Source: an uncultured Sinobacteraceae bacterium (GTDB lineage: Bacteria; Pseudomonadota; Gammaproteobacteria; Nevskiales; Nevskiaceae). Taken from it: a stretch of DNA of 64,000 nt. A program made the translations under genes and the position numbers. Below the pieces are notes generated by a model. It worked only from the letters and a program-made list of their open reading frames with translations. It was not told the origin of the DNA and did not search any database. The DNA is taken from positions 496,001 through 560,000 of the forward strand of contig CAIJRD010000002.1 of assembly GCA_903822975.1 (NCBI GenBank). Direction: 5' to 3'. Position 1 is the first letter of the stretch, and every line of letters starts with the position of its first letter. Shown in pieces: positions 20,422 to 29,484 of this stretch.

Positions 20422-21528
20422 TTACCCCTTCAGCGCGGCGACCACGGCACCACCCATTTCGCGGGTGCCGACGCGCGCCTCGCCGGTACGTGCGATGTCG
20501 CCGGTGCGCAGGCCGCTGCCGAGTACGCGCTTGACTGCGGTTTCAACTTTTTCGGCGAGGTCGCCGCGCTTCAGCGAGTAGCGCAGCAGCATCGCCAGCG
20601 ACAAGATCATCGCCAGCGGATTCGCCAGATTCTTGCCGGCGATGTCCGGCGCGCTGCCGTGGATCGGTTCGTACATGCCCTGCCCGCGCTCGTTCAGCGA
20701 CGCCGACGGCAGCATGCCGATCGAGCCGGTCAACTGTGCTGCGATGTCGGACAAAATGTCGCCGAACAGGTTGCTGGTAACGATCACGTCGAACTGCTTG
20801 GGCGCGCGCACCAGCTGCATCGCAGCGTTGTCGACGTATAGATGCGATAGCTCCACATCCGGATAATCACGCGCCACTTCCAGCACGACTTCGCGCCACA
20901 GCTGCGAAGACTCCAACACGTTGGCCTTGTCGACCGAGCACAGCCGCTTGTTGCGCAGACGCGCCGCTTCGAAGCCGGTTTTGGCGATGCGGGCAATCTC
21001 GAAATCCGAGTAAGCCTCGGTGTCGCGCGACACGCGTGCGCTGGCAACGACGTGTTCGCCAACGCGGTAATCGGTTTCCACTTTCGATTCGCGCTTGCCG
21101 AAGTAAATGCCGCCGGTGAGTTCACGCACGATCAGGATGTCGAGATCGGCCACCAGTTCCGGCTTCAACGAAGATGCGGCCGCGAGTTCCGGGAATAACA
21201 GCGCCGGCCGCAGGTTGGCGTACAGACCGAGCGCGGCACGAATGCCGAGCAGGCCGCGCTCGGGACGCAGTTCGCGTGGAATCGTGTCGTACTGCGGACC
21301 ACCGACGGCGGCGAGCAGGACGGCATCGCTGGCACGCGCGGCAGCGAGTGTGGCATCGGGCAGCGGCACGCCGGTGGCGTCGTAGGCCGCACCACCAATC
21401 AAGGCGCGTGACCATTCGGCGTCGAAGCCGTGGTGATCGCGCAGCGCGACCAGCACCTTCTCGGCCTCGGCGCTGACTTCGGGACCCAGGCCGTCGCCCG
21501 GGAGGATCAGGATTTTTGCAGTGCTCAT
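20422..21528 (-). CDS. leuB: 3-isopropylmalate dehydrogenase
   Basis: 368 residues from ATG 21528 ([18 protein letters not shown]). Substrate and metal motifs include [13 protein letters not shown], and [18 protein letters not shown] near the C terminus. It oxidises and decarboxylates 3-isopropylmalate. The start overlaps the stop of the upstream NTF2-like gene (ATGA), so the two are coupled. The ORF can be extended to 21978, but that part is shadow sequence. Confidence 0.97.
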   Translation of the reverse strand: MSTAKILILPGDGLGPEVSAEAEKVLVALRDHHGFDAEWSRALIGGAAYDATGVPLPDATLAAARASDAVLLAAVGGPQYDTIPRELRPERGLLGIRAALGLYANLRPALLFPELAAASSLKPELVADLDILIVRELTGGIYFGKRESKVETDYRVGEHVVASARVSRDTEAYSDFEIARIAKTGFEAARLRNKRLCSVDKANVLESSQLWREVVLEVARDYPDVELSHLYVDNAAMQLVRAPKQFDVIVTSNLFGDILSDIAAQLTGSIGMLPSASLNERGQGMYEPIHGSAPDIAGKNLANPLAMILSLAMLLRYSLKRGDLAEKVETAVKRVLGSGLRTGDIARTGEARVGTREMGGAVVAALKG

Positions 21529-21917
21529 GCGGATTTCAGAGGGTCGTTGGCGTCGATGGAATAGTGCGCGGCGGCCTGGAACACCAAACCCTGCGCGTTG
21601 AAACGGAAGACTTCGGCACAGCGCCGACCGGCGTGATTGCGATAGCTGATGACCACACTGTCGACCGACAGCAGCACATCGAGCAGATCGAAATGCGGCT
21701 CGGTCATTATCGCCAGCGCCTTGCGCCAATACTCGGCGACCGCTGGCTTGCCCTGCAGCTCGCCGCTGGCAACTCCGGCGATCTCGACGATGTACGGCGA
21801 GCGCATGCTGAAATCCTCGCTGTAGTGCGCGAGGACGCGCGGCAGATCGTGCGCATTCCAGGCGTCGATCCAGTCCAGCGCGAACGCATGCGCCTGTGCT
21901 TGCGTGAGCATCGTCAT
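21525..21917 (-). CDS. NTF2/SnoaL-like protein in the leu operon
   Basis: 130 residues of the NTF2-like cone fold ([53 protein letters not shown]). Such proteins are small-molecule isomerases, hydratases or binding proteins; the sequence does not say which. Start ATG 21917 lies just after the methyltransferase stop, with ATG 21911 as alternative. The stop overlaps leuB, indicating co-translation with leucine biosynthesis genes. Role unknown. Confidence 0.7.
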   Translation of the reverse strand: MTMLTQAQAHAFALDWIDAWNAHDLPRVLAHYSEDFSMRSPYIVEIAGVASGELQGKPAVAEYWRKALAIMTEPHFDLLDVLLSVDSVVISYRNHAGRRCAEVFRFNAQGLVFQAAAHYSIDANDPLKSA

Positions 21918-21922
21918 CGCGC

Positions 21923-22897
21923 TCAAGTGCGCACGGCGACGAAGCGCAGCCGCACGTAGTCCGCCATCCACACGGCACCGACGATGCGGCGGCCGAGGAT
22001 CGGGCGCAGCGCCTCGCGTACTTCCAGCACCAGCGGCTCGCGCTCTGCTGCCGGCAGCGATTGCAGAAACGACTGCGCGAACGTCAGCAGCCAGCCGCTG
22101 ACATCGCCCGGCAAAGGTGTGGGCCGCGCGAAGCTTTCGATGCGCCGCACTTCAAAGCCCGCAGCTTCCAACCGTGCTTGATACTCGTCGGCCTTCGGGA
22201 AATACCAGGGATCGACCGAGGCCGCGTCCACCCCTCGCAGCGCGAGCGCGTTGTAGAGCGCAGCACGAATCGCGGCGACATTGCCGGCGCCGCCCATTTC
22301 GGCGACGAAGCGGCCACCGGGCTTCAGCGCGCGATGCACGCCGGCGATCACCGCATCCGGATCGCGCCGCATCCAGTGCAGCGCGGCATTCGAAAACACC
22401 GCGTCGAACGCGTTGGCAAAGTGCAGTGCCTGACCATCGATCAGGCGTGCATCGACGCCGCGCGCGCACGCCGCGGCGACCAGTTCGGCACTGGCGTCGG
22501 CGCCCACAACCGTACAACCGGCCGATGCAATCTGCTCGCTGAGCACGCCGTCGCCGCAGCCGAGATCGAGCACGCGCTCGCCGGATTGAGGTGCGAGCCA
22601 TTCCAGCAGCGGTGCTGCGAGTTCGGCGACAAAGCGGCCGTTGCGCGCGTAGGCAGCCGCATCCCAGACCTGGCCTGCAAGCGGACGCACCGACTCATGC
22701 GAATCGCTTGCATGCGATTCGGCTGCAAGCGTACCGACGCTGTGCCGCGCTGCCGCGCGCGGTTCGGTGGTGCCCGCATTCACCGCCCGCACATCTTTCT
22801 TCACCTCTTTCAACTCCGCGTCGTTCGCGCGCGTAGCGGGCGCCGCCGCGCGCTTGGCGTCGTCGAGCACGTCGGCATCCGTGAATGCGGCGTCCAT
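21923..22897 (-). CDS. Class I SAM-dependent methyltransferase between leuD and leuB
   Basis: 324 residues. The SAM motif is [12 protein letters not shown], with SNAALHWM and [13 protein letters not shown] further on, as in trans-aconitate-methyltransferase-like proteins. The first 70 or so residues are a Lys/Glu/Ala-rich extension without a fold signature. The start shares one base with the leuD stop (TGATG). A methyltransferase at this place is conserved in Pseudomonas relatives. An aconitate- or isopropylmalate-like carboxylate substrate would fit the operon, but that is inference. Confidence 0.8.
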   Translation of the reverse strand: MDAAFTDADVLDDAKRAAAPATRANDAELKEVKKDVRAVNAGTTEPRAAARHSVGTLAAESHASDSHESVRPLAGQVWDAAAYARNGRFVAELAAPLLEWLAPQSGERVLDLGCGDGVLSEQIASAGCTVVGADASAELVAAACARGVDARLIDGQALHFANAFDAVFSNAALHWMRRDPDAVIAGVHRALKPGGRFVAEMGGAGNVAAIRAALYNALALRGVDAASVDPWYFPKADEYQARLEAAGFEVRRIESFARPTPLPGDVSGWLLTFAQSFLQSLPAAEREPLVLEVREALRPILGRRIVGAVWMADYVRLRFVAVRT

Positions 22898-23535
22898 CAC
22901 GCGAACAACCACGGTGCCGTCGCCTGACGCTTGGCCTCGTAGGCGCGGATCGCGTCGGACTGCAGCAGCGTCTCGCCGATCGCGTCGAGACCGCGAATCA
23001 GCTTGTCCTTGCGGCCGGCATCGATCTCGAAGCCGAACGCGCGACCGTCCGGCAAGCGCACCTGCTGCGCCGGCAGATCGACGCTGATCTCGGCTTGCGC
23101 ATCGTTTGCCACGACCTCGAAAATCGCCTGCACTTCGTTGGGCTTCAGTACCACCGGCAACACGCCGTTGTTGAAGCTGTTGCTGAAGAAGATGTCGGCA
23201 TAGCTCGGTGCGATCACGCAGCGGAAACCGTATTCGTCGATCGCCCAGATCGCGTGTTCGCGCGAACTGCCGCAGCCGAAGTTTTCACGCGCCACCAAAA
23301 TCGTAGCGCCCGCATGTTCGGGGCGGTTCAACACGAAATCAGTGTTGACGCGACGTGTCGCCGGATCGATATCGAGCGTGCCCGGATCGAGGTAGCGCCA
23401 GTCGTCGAACAGGAACGGACCGAAGCCGGTACGTCGGATCGATTTCAGGTACTGCTTGGGAATGATCGCATCGGTATCGACATTGGCGCGGTCCAGCGGC
23501 AGCACCTTGCCGCTTAAGATCGTGAAGGCTCTCAT
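22897..23535 (-). CDS. leuD: 3-isopropylmalate dehydratase small subunit
   Basis: 212 residues from ATG 23535 ([28 protein letters not shown]). The signature [14 protein letters not shown] is present. It pairs with LeuC to isomerise 2- and 3-isopropylmalate. The start overlaps the upstream thioesterase stop (ATGA), and the stop overlaps the methyltransferase start. Confidence 0.97.
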   Translation of the reverse strand: MRAFTILSGKVLPLDRANVDTDAIIPKQYLKSIRRTGFGPFLFDDWRYLDPGTLDIDPATRRVNTDFVLNRPEHAGATILVARENFGCGSSREHAIWAIDEYGFRCVIAPSYADIFFSNSFNNGVLPVVLKPNEVQAIFEVVANDAQAEISVDLPAQQVRLPDGRAFGFEIDAGRKDKLIRGLDAIGETLLQSDAIRAYEAKRQATAPWLFA

Positions 23536-24017
23536 TGCGTAGACCTCGGGTTTGACGCGGTTGATTCGTTGCTCGCAGCCGGGCTGCTCGCCAGCAGAAA
23601 ATGCGCCGTCGCGGCGGCGACCGGACGCTGCGGATCGTCCTGATAAGCGACGATGCGGACGTTGGCCACGCGGCGGCCGTGACGGGTCACGGTTGCGCGC
23701 GCAAAGGTGTCGAACCGGCCGGCGCTGCGCAAAAACTCGATCGAAATGTCGACCGTCTTCGGCACCGCCGTGGTTCGCGCCAAGGTCAACAGCTTGCACA
23801 CGGCGGTCAGTTCCATCAGCGCACCGAGTGTGCCGCCGTGCAGCGCGTGCACCGCCGGGTTGCCGACCAAGGCATCGGCGTAGGCCATGCGGCCGATGAT
23901 GTCGGTGCCGTCGCGCAGCAGGCGGAAGCCGAGATGCCGCGCATACGGAATCTGCAGAATCGTCGGCAGCATCGCGTCGATCGTCTCCGGCGAAATCGCC
24001 TCGTCGTGCACGCTCAT
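23532..24017 (-). CDS. PaaI-type hotdog thioesterase (second of two)
   Basis: 161 residues with the hotdog core [25 protein letters not shown]; the PaaI-family HGG turn and a following acidic residue are in place. Predicted to hydrolyse or bind acyl-CoA/aryl-CoA. It overlaps both neighbours by 4 bases (ATGA), so it is co-translated with the other thioesterase and leuD. Confidence 0.8.
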   Translation of the reverse strand: MSVHDEAISPETIDAMLPTILQIPYARHLGFRLLRDGTDIIGRMAYADALVGNPAVHALHGGTLGALMELTAVCKLLTLARTTAVPKTVDISIEFLRSAGRFDTFARATVTRHGRRVANVRIVAYQDDPQRPVAAATAHFLLASSPAASNESTASNPRSTQ

Positions 24018-24511
24018 GCCGAGGCTCCTTTCGGATCTTTGCGCTGACCGCGAACGATTTCTTCGAACAGCACGAAGTTGCCGGTGGCGGTTGCCAGCAG
24101 ATCGTCGGCGTCGCCGTCGTGGGCGACTGCGCGCGCGAATGCGATTTCATGCGTCACGCGGTGGCACTCGGCCACACAACGAACCGTGCGGCCCGGACGT
24201 GCCGCGCGCAGGTAGTCGATGCGCAGATCGATCGTGGCACAGCGTCGCAATACGCGTAGAGCGGTCAACACTGCCGTGCCGCAGGCACCATCGATCATCG
24301 TGGTGATCGCGCCGCCGTGCATCACGCCGGTGGCCGGATCGCCGATCAGGCGTTCGTCGTACGGCAGATCCACCACAATTCGGCCCGCGCCGATTTCGAT
24401 CACCTTGAGTCCGAGCGCGCGCGACTGCGGCACCGTATCGATCAGTATTCGTTGCGCGTTTTCCAGCGACAGGCCGGTCAGCGGATTAGTCGCGTGCGCG
24501 TCCATACCCAC
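24014..24511 (-). CDS. PaaI-type hotdog thioesterase (first of two)
   Basis: 165 residues. The hotdog signature [22 protein letters not shown] has the HGG turn and the acidic residue expected of PaaI-like thioesterases. GTG 24511 directly follows the leuC stop; ATG 24505 is an equal alternative. Its product resembles the adjacent thioesterase in fold but differs clearly in sequence, so the pair is either an old duplication or a heteromeric hotdog pair. Substrate unknown. Confidence 0.82.
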   Translation of the reverse strand: MGMDAHATNPLTGLSLENAQRILIDTVPQSRALGLKVIEIGAGRIVVDLPYDERLIGDPATGVMHGGAITTMIDGACGTAVLTALRVLRRCATIDLRIDYLRAARPGRTVRCVAECHRVTHEIAFARAVAHDGDADDLLATATGNFVLFEEIVRGQRKDPKGASA

Positions 24512-25915
24512 TCAAGCGCCGCGCACGTCGACAAAATGGCCGGCGATCGCCGCCGCTGCCGCCATTGCCGGCGACACCAGATGCGTGCGGCCGCCCTGCC
24601 CCTGACGACCTTCGAAATTGCGGTTCGATGTGGATGCACAGCGTTCGCCCGGCAGCAATTGGTCGGCGTTCATCGCCAGACACATCGAGCAGCCCGGCTC
24701 GCGCCATTCGAAACCGGCGTCGCGGAAGATGCGATCGAGTCCCTCGCCCTCGGCTTGGCGCTTCACCAGCCCGGAACCGGGCACCACCATCGCCAGCTTG
24801 ACGTTGCCGGCGATGCGCTTGCCTTCGACAACCTGCGCCGCGGCGCGCAGATCTTCGATGCGCGCATTGGTGCAGGAACCGATGAAGACCTTGTCGATCA
24901 CGATGTCGGTGATTGGCATGTCGGCGGTGAGGCCCATGTAGCGCAATGCGCGCTCGATGCCGTCGCGTCGCGTTGCGTCCGCTTCGCGCGCCGGATTCGG
25001 CACGCGGCCATCGACCGGCAACACCATTTCCGGCGACGTGCCCCACGTGACCTGCGGCTTGATCGACGCCGCTTCGATCAGCACTTCGCGATCGAACACC
25101 GCATCCGCATCGCTGTGCAGATGCTTCCATTCGGCGACGGCACGATCGAAATGCTCGCCCTTCGGCGCGAACGGACGTCCGCGCACGTAGTCGATCGTGG
25201 TCTGGTCCACTGCGATCATGCCGGCGCGCGCACCGGCTTCTATTGCCATGTTGCAGACCGTCATGCGGCCTTCCATCGACAGCGCGGCAATCGCCTCGCC
25301 AGCGAATTCGATCGCGCAGCCGGTGCCGCCCGCGGTGCCGATGTTGCCGATGATCGCCAGCACGATGTCTTTCGCAGTAATGCCGGCCGCCACCGCGCCG
25401 CGCACGGTGACGCGCATGTTGCGCGCCTTCTTCTGCACCAGCGTTTGTGTCGCCAGCACGTGTTCGACTTCGCTGGTGCCGATGCCAACCGCGAGCGCAC
25501 CGAAGGCGCCGTGCGTGGAGGTGTGCGAATCGCCGCAGACCACGGTCATGCCCGGCAGCGTTGCGCCCTGCTCGGGGCCGATGATGTGGACGATGCCTTG
25601 ACGCGCGTCGTTCATGCGGAATTCGGTGATGCCGTATTCGGCGCAGTTGGCGTCGAGCGCATCGACCTGCGCGCGCGAAATCGGATCGGCGATGCCCTGG
25701 CTGCGATCCGTGGTCGGCACGTTGTGATCGGCCACGGCCAGATTCGCCGACAGGCGCCAGGGCTTGCGCTGCGCCAGACGCAGGCCGTCGAAGGCCTGCG
25801 GGCTGGTGACTTCGTGGACCAGGTGACGATCGATATAGATCAGCGCCGAGCCGTCGCCGTTGTCGCGCACCAGATGCGCATCCCACAATTTGTCGTAAAG
25901 CGTCTTGCCGGCCAT
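24512..25915 (-). CDS. leuC: 3-isopropylmalate dehydratase large subunit
   Basis: 467 residues from ATG 25915 ([14 protein letters not shown]), preceded by GAGGAA. Iron-sulfur cluster cysteines lie in FIGSCTNAR and in [10 protein letters not shown] near the C terminus, and [14 protein letters not shown] is present. It is the first gene of the leucine operon. The divergent LysR gene and the 11-bp repeat array lie directly upstream. Confidence 0.97.
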   Translation of the reverse strand: MAGKTLYDKLWDAHLVRDNGDGSALIYIDRHLVHEVTSPQAFDGLRLAQRKPWRLSANLAVADHNVPTTDRSQGIADPISRAQVDALDANCAEYGITEFRMNDARQGIVHIIGPEQGATLPGMTVVCGDSHTSTHGAFGALAVGIGTSEVEHVLATQTLVQKKARNMRVTVRGAVAAGITAKDIVLAIIGNIGTAGGTGCAIEFAGEAIAALSMEGRMTVCNMAIEAGARAGMIAVDQTTIDYVRGRPFAPKGEHFDRAVAEWKHLHSDADAVFDREVLIEAASIKPQVTWGTSPEMVLPVDGRVPNPAREADATRRDGIERALRYMGLTADMPITDIVIDKVFIGSCTNARIEDLRAAAQVVEGKRIAGNVKLAMVVPGSGLVKRQAEGEGLDRIFRDAGFEWREPGCSMCLAMNADQLLPGERCASTSNRNFEGRQGQGGRTHLVSPAMAAAAAIAGHFVDVRGA

Positions 25916-25955
25916 CGCGTGTTTCCTCGTCCGCACGTTCCCGTGCGTTGCTCAA

Positions 25956-26021
25956 ACATGCCCCAGACATTTCCAGAACATTCCCAGGACATTCCCGGAA
26001 CATTCCCGGAACATTCCCAAC
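25956..26021. promoter_or_regulatory. Six tandem 11-bp repeats between leuC and lysR, possible regulator-binding array
   Basis: Six units on an 11-bp register, consensus ACATTCCCGGA, at 25956, 25967, 25978, 25989, 26000 and 26011. The two central copies are identical; the outer ones diverge. Each junction creates GGAA-CA-TTCC, which has dyad symmetry in its arms. An 11-bp period puts all sites on nearly one face of the helix. It starts 41 bp before the leuC start in a divergent intergenic region, as expected for a LysR-type operator, but no function is proven. Confidence 0.6.
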
Positions 26022-26145
26022 CTGCACAGGGACTCTGCAGGGGCGCGATTCTAGGCGCTTGCGCTCGCATTACTCCAATGAATCGTTTTCATGATCAGCA
26101 TTCTGATTTAGAATTCGACTTCTTCCACCTCCCAGCTTGCCCCGC

Positions 26146-27018
26146 ATGGATACCCAGAGCCTGGCTGCCTTTCTCGAAGTGGCCGGCAGCCAATCGTTCT
26201 CGAAAGCCGGCGAACGGCTGCACCTGTCGCAGCCGGCAATCAGCAAGCGCGTGGCCGCGCTCGAAGCCGCGATCGGCAGCAAGCTGTTCGACCGCGTGGG
26301 CCGCCAGATCAGCCTGACCGACGCCGGCCGCACATTGCTGCCATACGCGCGCCGCGTGCTCGACGATATCGAGGACGGTCGCCGCGCGCTGTCGCAGCTC
26401 TCCGGCGAAATCGGCGGTCGGCTGTCGATCGGCACCAGTCACCACATCGGCCTGCATCGCCTGCCGCCGGTGCTGAAACAGTTCACGCAGAAGTTTCCCG
26501 ATGTCGATCTCGATATTCACTTCATGGATTCCGAAATCGCCTGCCAGGAAGTATTGAGTGGCCGCCTCGAACTCGGCATCGTCACGCTGCCGAGCGAGCG
26601 TCTCGCACACCTGGAGACGCGCCTGGTCTGGCCCGACCCGCTGGCGGTGGTGGCGAGCCCCGAGCATCCACTCGCCGCACGCAAGAAACTGAGCCTGCGC
26701 GATCTGGCTGAATATCCCGCCGTGTTGCCGGACGAGGCCACCTACACGCATCGCATCATCAAGACCGCGCTACAGACGCAAGGCCTGGAACCGCGCGTGC
26801 GTCTCGCGACCAATTACATGGAGACTTTGAAGATGCTGGCCGCAATCGGACTCGGCTGGAGCGTGCTGCCGCGCTCGATGATCGACGACACGCTGGTGGC
26901 GCTGCCGGTGAGCGGCATTCGTCTGCAGCGCGAACTCGGCGCGGTGTGGCATGAGCGACGCACACTCTCGGGTGCTGCACGCGCCTTGCTGCGTGGCATC
27001 GGCGTAAAGATCGCATGA
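26146..27018 (+). CDS. LysR-family transcriptional regulator divergent from leuCDB
   Basis: 290 residues from ATG 26146 (MDTQSLAAFLEV). The N-terminal winged helix-turn-helix reads SFSKAGERLHLSQPAISKRV; an effector-binding domain of usual length follows. The divergent position beside leuC matches Pseudomonas, where a LysR gene occupies the same place. It likely senses a leucine-pathway intermediate such as isopropylmalate; this is inference. Its stop overlaps the next hydrolase (ATGA). Confidence 0.92.
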   Translation: MDTQSLAAFLEVAGSQSFSKAGERLHLSQPAISKRVAALEAAIGSKLFDRVGRQISLTDAGRTLLPYARRVLDDIEDGRRALSQLSGEIGGRLSIGTSHHIGLHRLPPVLKQFTQKFPDVDLDIHFMDSEIACQEVLSGRLELGIVTLPSERLAHLETRLVWPDPLAVVASPEHPLAARKKLSLRDLAEYPAVLPDEATYTHRIIKTALQTQGLEPRVRLATNYMETLKMLAAIGLGWSVLPRSMIDDTLVALPVSGIRLQRELGAVWHERRTLSGAARALLRGIGVKIA

Positions 27019-27884
27019 GCTTCGGCGCAGGCGGTGCGGATTTCATCGAGCGGCGCATCAATCTGGCGGGATTCGAAACCCGCATGCTGCAAAGCCTGGT
27101 CGGGCGCGGCCGCGATGATCTAAGCCTGCTCTTCCTGCACGGCTGGAGCGACAGCGCGGACACCTACAAGCCGCTGCTGCGTGCACTGGCAACGCACGGC
27201 ATCGGCGGCATTGCGTTCGATCTGCCCCACTGCGGCCGCGCCGACGACTTGCGGCCCGGTGCACATCTGCCGCAGTTCGTCGCCTTCGCCCGCGCCGCAA
27301 TCGACTTCGCCGGCAAGCGCGTGTTGCCGGTCGGCCAATCGCTCGGCGGCAGACTGGTGCTGATGGCACTGGCCGAAGGTGTTGCCGCCGACGTACCGGC
27401 CTGTGTTGCGATTGCACCCGCACCGCTGGTGCTGCCGCCCTGGCAACGCATGCTGGTGCGCAACGGCGCGCTGGCCTACGGCGTGAGCCTGCTCGGCCAA
27501 GGCGAGCGGCGCGAACAACTGGTGAGCGACATCGTGCAAAGCTTCCGGCGCAGCTGCTTCGTCGCGCCCGACTCGATACCCGATTCGGTCTACGCCGACT
27601 ACGCCAGCCACTACGACCCCGCACGCGTGCAACGCCACATCGGAGCACTGCGGCAGATCGGCGAAGAACTCGCCGAACCCTTCGACCTTTCGCAACTGCA
27701 CTGCCCGGTCGATCTGATCTGGGGCACCCACGATCGCCTCGCACCACTGGCCGGCGCGCAGAGCTATCAGCAGCTACTGCCGCAAGCAAAGCTCACCGTG
27801 CTGCAGAACTGCGGCCACCACGTACATCTGGAACGGGTTGCGGAGGTTGCGGAGTTTCTGATGATGCGAATCGACGCAGGCTGA
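27015..27884 (+). CDS. Alpha/beta hydrolase coupled to the LysR gene
   Basis: 289 residues. Nucleophile Ser in LPVGQSLGGRL, acid in IWGTHDRLAPL and histidine in NCGHHVHLER; LFLHGWSDSADTY forms the oxyanion region. It starts inside the lysR stop codon, so the two are co-translated. No feature fixes the substrate. Confidence 0.85.
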   Translation: MSFGAGGADFIERRINLAGFETRMLQSLVGRGRDDLSLLFLHGWSDSADTYKPLLRALATHGIGGIAFDLPHCGRADDLRPGAHLPQFVAFARAAIDFAGKRVLPVGQSLGGRLVLMALAEGVAADVPACVAIAPAPLVLPPWQRMLVRNGALAYGVSLLGQGERREQLVSDIVQSFRRSCFVAPDSIPDSVYADYASHYDPARVQRHIGALRQIGEELAEPFDLSQLHCPVDLIWGTHDRLAPLAGAQSYQQLLPQAKLTVLQNCGHHVHLERVAEVAEFLMMRIDAG

Positions 27885-28081
27885 TCGAAACAGTCCGGTC
27901 GATGCTCCTCGATATGCCGGGTTGACGATTGACGGACCTTGCCAAAGCTCACATTCTGCTCAGCGCGGGAACCACAATTGATCCTTCTATTCGGTCTTAT
28001 CGTGCATATCTGCATCTTTTCGCGGCAGCAATGACAAATCAAAATGAGCCGGATCACGCGATTGCAGAAATACGAAATTTG

Positions 28082-28105
28082 TTATCCAGCAGCGCTGCTG
28101 GGTAA
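28082..28105. repeat. 24-bp near-perfect palindrome at the border of the cassette island
   Basis: The core CCAGCAGCGCTGCTGG is a perfect 16-bp palindrome, and the flanks extend the symmetry to 24 bp with one mismatched pair. It lies in a 257-bp gene-free stretch about 36 bp before the first cassette ORF. It could be a terminator stem for the hydrolase gene, a protein site or a REP-like unit; no T-tract follows. Confidence 0.6.
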
Positions 28106-28141
28106 TCGTGCGGATGTGCAGACTAATTACAGTTACGTGCC

Positions 28142-28657
28142 ATGGACCAGTTGAAAGACTTCGCGACGGTTCTTGCCGCAACCATTGCAGGCTTGTTTGC
28201 TCTACTCTCCGCGTTTCTCGCATGGCGCCTGCGCAACGCCACTGAAAGCCACGCCTCCAGGTCTGCCACCGCAAAGGAGCGCAGAAATGAAATCAAGAGT
28301 TTATATATGGAGACCTATAGCTTGTTTGAAAAGGCCATCGCAGAGGTGAGCGGCGGGAAGCCGTTCACACTGGCAAACGACTTTGCAAAGCTCAACGCTC
28401 AATTTCATCTGCTTGCGCCCGAGAAACTTTCTGAGCAGTACGGCGAATGTTGCCTCCGACTACAAGCGTGGTCGCAATTGCATGTTCAGGCCAGCCCAAA
28501 GCGCATGGACGTCGGCGGTGTTCCCATCGTCTTGGTTCAATCACCTGACCCAGCGGCGAAATATCGTGAGCCTGCTGCAGCGGCTTATCAGAAGCTGCAA
28601 TCACAACTTCAAGGACTAGCTGCGGCCATGCGTAAGAACCTGGGCGATGGCATATAA
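28142..28657 (+). CDS. Integron cassette ORF: membrane-anchored protein of unknown function
   Basis: 171 residues. Residues about 10-29 form one membrane span (TVLAATIAGLFALLSAFLAW); a charged, probably helical soluble domain follows with no motif I recognise. Base composition is visibly less GC-rich than flanking genes. The TAA stop lies within the first core site of the attC that follows, the typical cassette arrangement. No good ribosome-binding site precedes the ATG; GTTACGT ends three bases before it and matches the attC core GTTRRRY at 6 of 7 positions, so the cassette may begin there. Function unknown. Confidence 0.75.
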   Translation: MDQLKDFATVLAATIAGLFALLSAFLAWRLRNATESHASRSATAKERRNEIKSLYMETYSLFEKAIAEVSGGKPFTLANDFAKLNAQFHLLAPEKLSEQYGECCLRLQAWSQLHVQASPKRMDVGGVPIVLVQSPDPAAKYREPAAAAYQKLQSQLQGLAAAMRKNLGDGI

Positions 28658-28729
28658 CAAGTGCTTTCAGCCGACGTATTTGCCTCCGCTTCTCTGCGGC
28701 AAATCCGCGTCTGAAGCACGGCGTTAGAC
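28652..28729 (+). other. Complete integron attC recombination site (78 bp)
   Basis: The site begins with ATATAAC (core RYYYAAC, one mismatch) and ends with a perfect GTTRRRY core, GTTAGAC (28723-28729). Outer arms GTGCTTTCAG (28661-28670) and CTGAAGCAC (28711-28719) pair with one extra base, the extrahelical feature used for strand choice. An inner stem TTTGCC/GGCAAA (28679-28684/28698-28703) closes a short loop. The next gene starts four bases after the site. Length and layout match attC sites. Confidence 0.88.
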
Positions 28730-28733
28730 CACT

Positions 28734-29438
28734 ATGAAAAAAATCATTACTCCCACCGTTTCCAAAAGACTCACCGTCATCATCGCCAAGTACAAGGGCG
28801 AGATCGCTGATCCCATATCAGGGGATTGGCAAAGCAAAAGCGATGGAGAACTTTGGGCTACCGTCCTTGGCCAAATCGCTGTTGTCGGCGGTGCCGCGTC
28901 TGGTGGAGCACTCAAAGTTTGCCTCAACGGACACGAAGAAGGCTGGTTTCAAGACTTAGCAACAATGGACCCAAAGGCACGTCTGAAGGCAATTCACCGC
29001 CGCTTAAGGGAAGCAGGAGTGCGCTATGCGTCTGGGGACATCACCAAATGCAAAAAGACAACTGCAGCTGCATACGACTTCGAGGTGCTTGCGTCATATG
29101 GCGGACCAAAGGAGTACTTCAGCAAAGTAGCCTCGGTTCCAGTTGAAGCATGGCGAATTGCCGTCGTCGGCGATGACTTGTCATATGTGAAGAACAAAGG
29201 AGCTCGTGATCTTCTGATCGGCCTTGGTTTGGTTCAGCGAGCGATCGCCTTCGATTCACGATTGATAAAGGTTCTAAAGCACGTAGGCGCGCAATTGCCT
29301 CCCGACCTAGCGATGAGCAAGCCAAAATACAAATCTCTGGAGACTGAGCTGATCGAAAAAGTATGTGCGCCGTGCGGCATTTCAGGTGGGCACTTTGATC
29401 GAATCCTCTTTGCAAAGGCAAAGGCGATCGTTGTCTAA
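28734..29438 (+). CDS. Integron cassette ORF: probable HhH-GPD-superfamily (DNA glycosylase-like) protein
   Basis: 234 residues, AT-richer than its surroundings. The C-terminal half has a helix-hairpin-helix-like segment (KNKGARDLLIGLGL) followed by AIAFDSRLIKVLKHVG. The aspartate there lies where HhH-GPD glycosylases carry their catalytic Asp (pattern vDtHvxRvxxrlG). No iron-sulfur cysteine cluster follows. The N-terminal half is unfamiliar. Family inference is moderate; the lesion is unknown. The cassette opens with TTAGAC and its attC starts with GTCTAAC, an exact complement, which marks both ends as one former circular cassette. The TAA stop lies within that core. Confidence 0.6.
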   Translation: MKKIITPTVSKRLTVIIAKYKGEIADPISGDWQSKSDGELWATVLGQIAVVGGAASGGALKVCLNGHEEGWFQDLATMDPKARLKAIHRRLREAGVRYASGDITKCKKTTAAAYDFEVLASYGGPKEYFSKVASVPVEAWRIAVVGDDLSYVKNKGARDLLIGLGLVQRAIAFDSRLIKVLKHVGAQLPPDLAMSKPKYKSLETELIEKVCAPCGISGGHFDRILFAKAKAIVV

Positions 29439-29455
29439 CCTGGGCGTGCACGTTC
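29433..29455 (+). other. Left end of a second attC, truncated
   Basis: GTCTAAC (29433-29439) is a perfect RYYYAAC core and contains the stop of the cassette gene. A short GC-rich arm (CTGGGCGTGCAC) follows, but I find no matching second arm or GTTRRRY core in the next few hundred bases. The site seems to be broken where the chromosomal Gfa-like gene region resumes. Confidence 0.6.
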
Positions 29456-29484
29456 GAAAATCGAAATATTTCAGCGCTCCAAAG

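Noticed and set aside
25956..26021. Phased repeat array considered as a CRISPR array
   Set aside because: Units are contiguous 11-mers with no spacers and no cas genes nearby.
28082..28105. Palindrome considered as a third attC site
   Set aside because: It lacks RYYYAAC and GTTRRRY cores at its ends and the bulged two-arm layout, so it is listed only as a palindrome.
29365..29484. N-terminal extension of the Gfa-like gene into the cassette gene
   Set aside because: The zinc-protein family starts at ATG 29485; the extension crosses the attC remnant and overlaps the cassette ORF.
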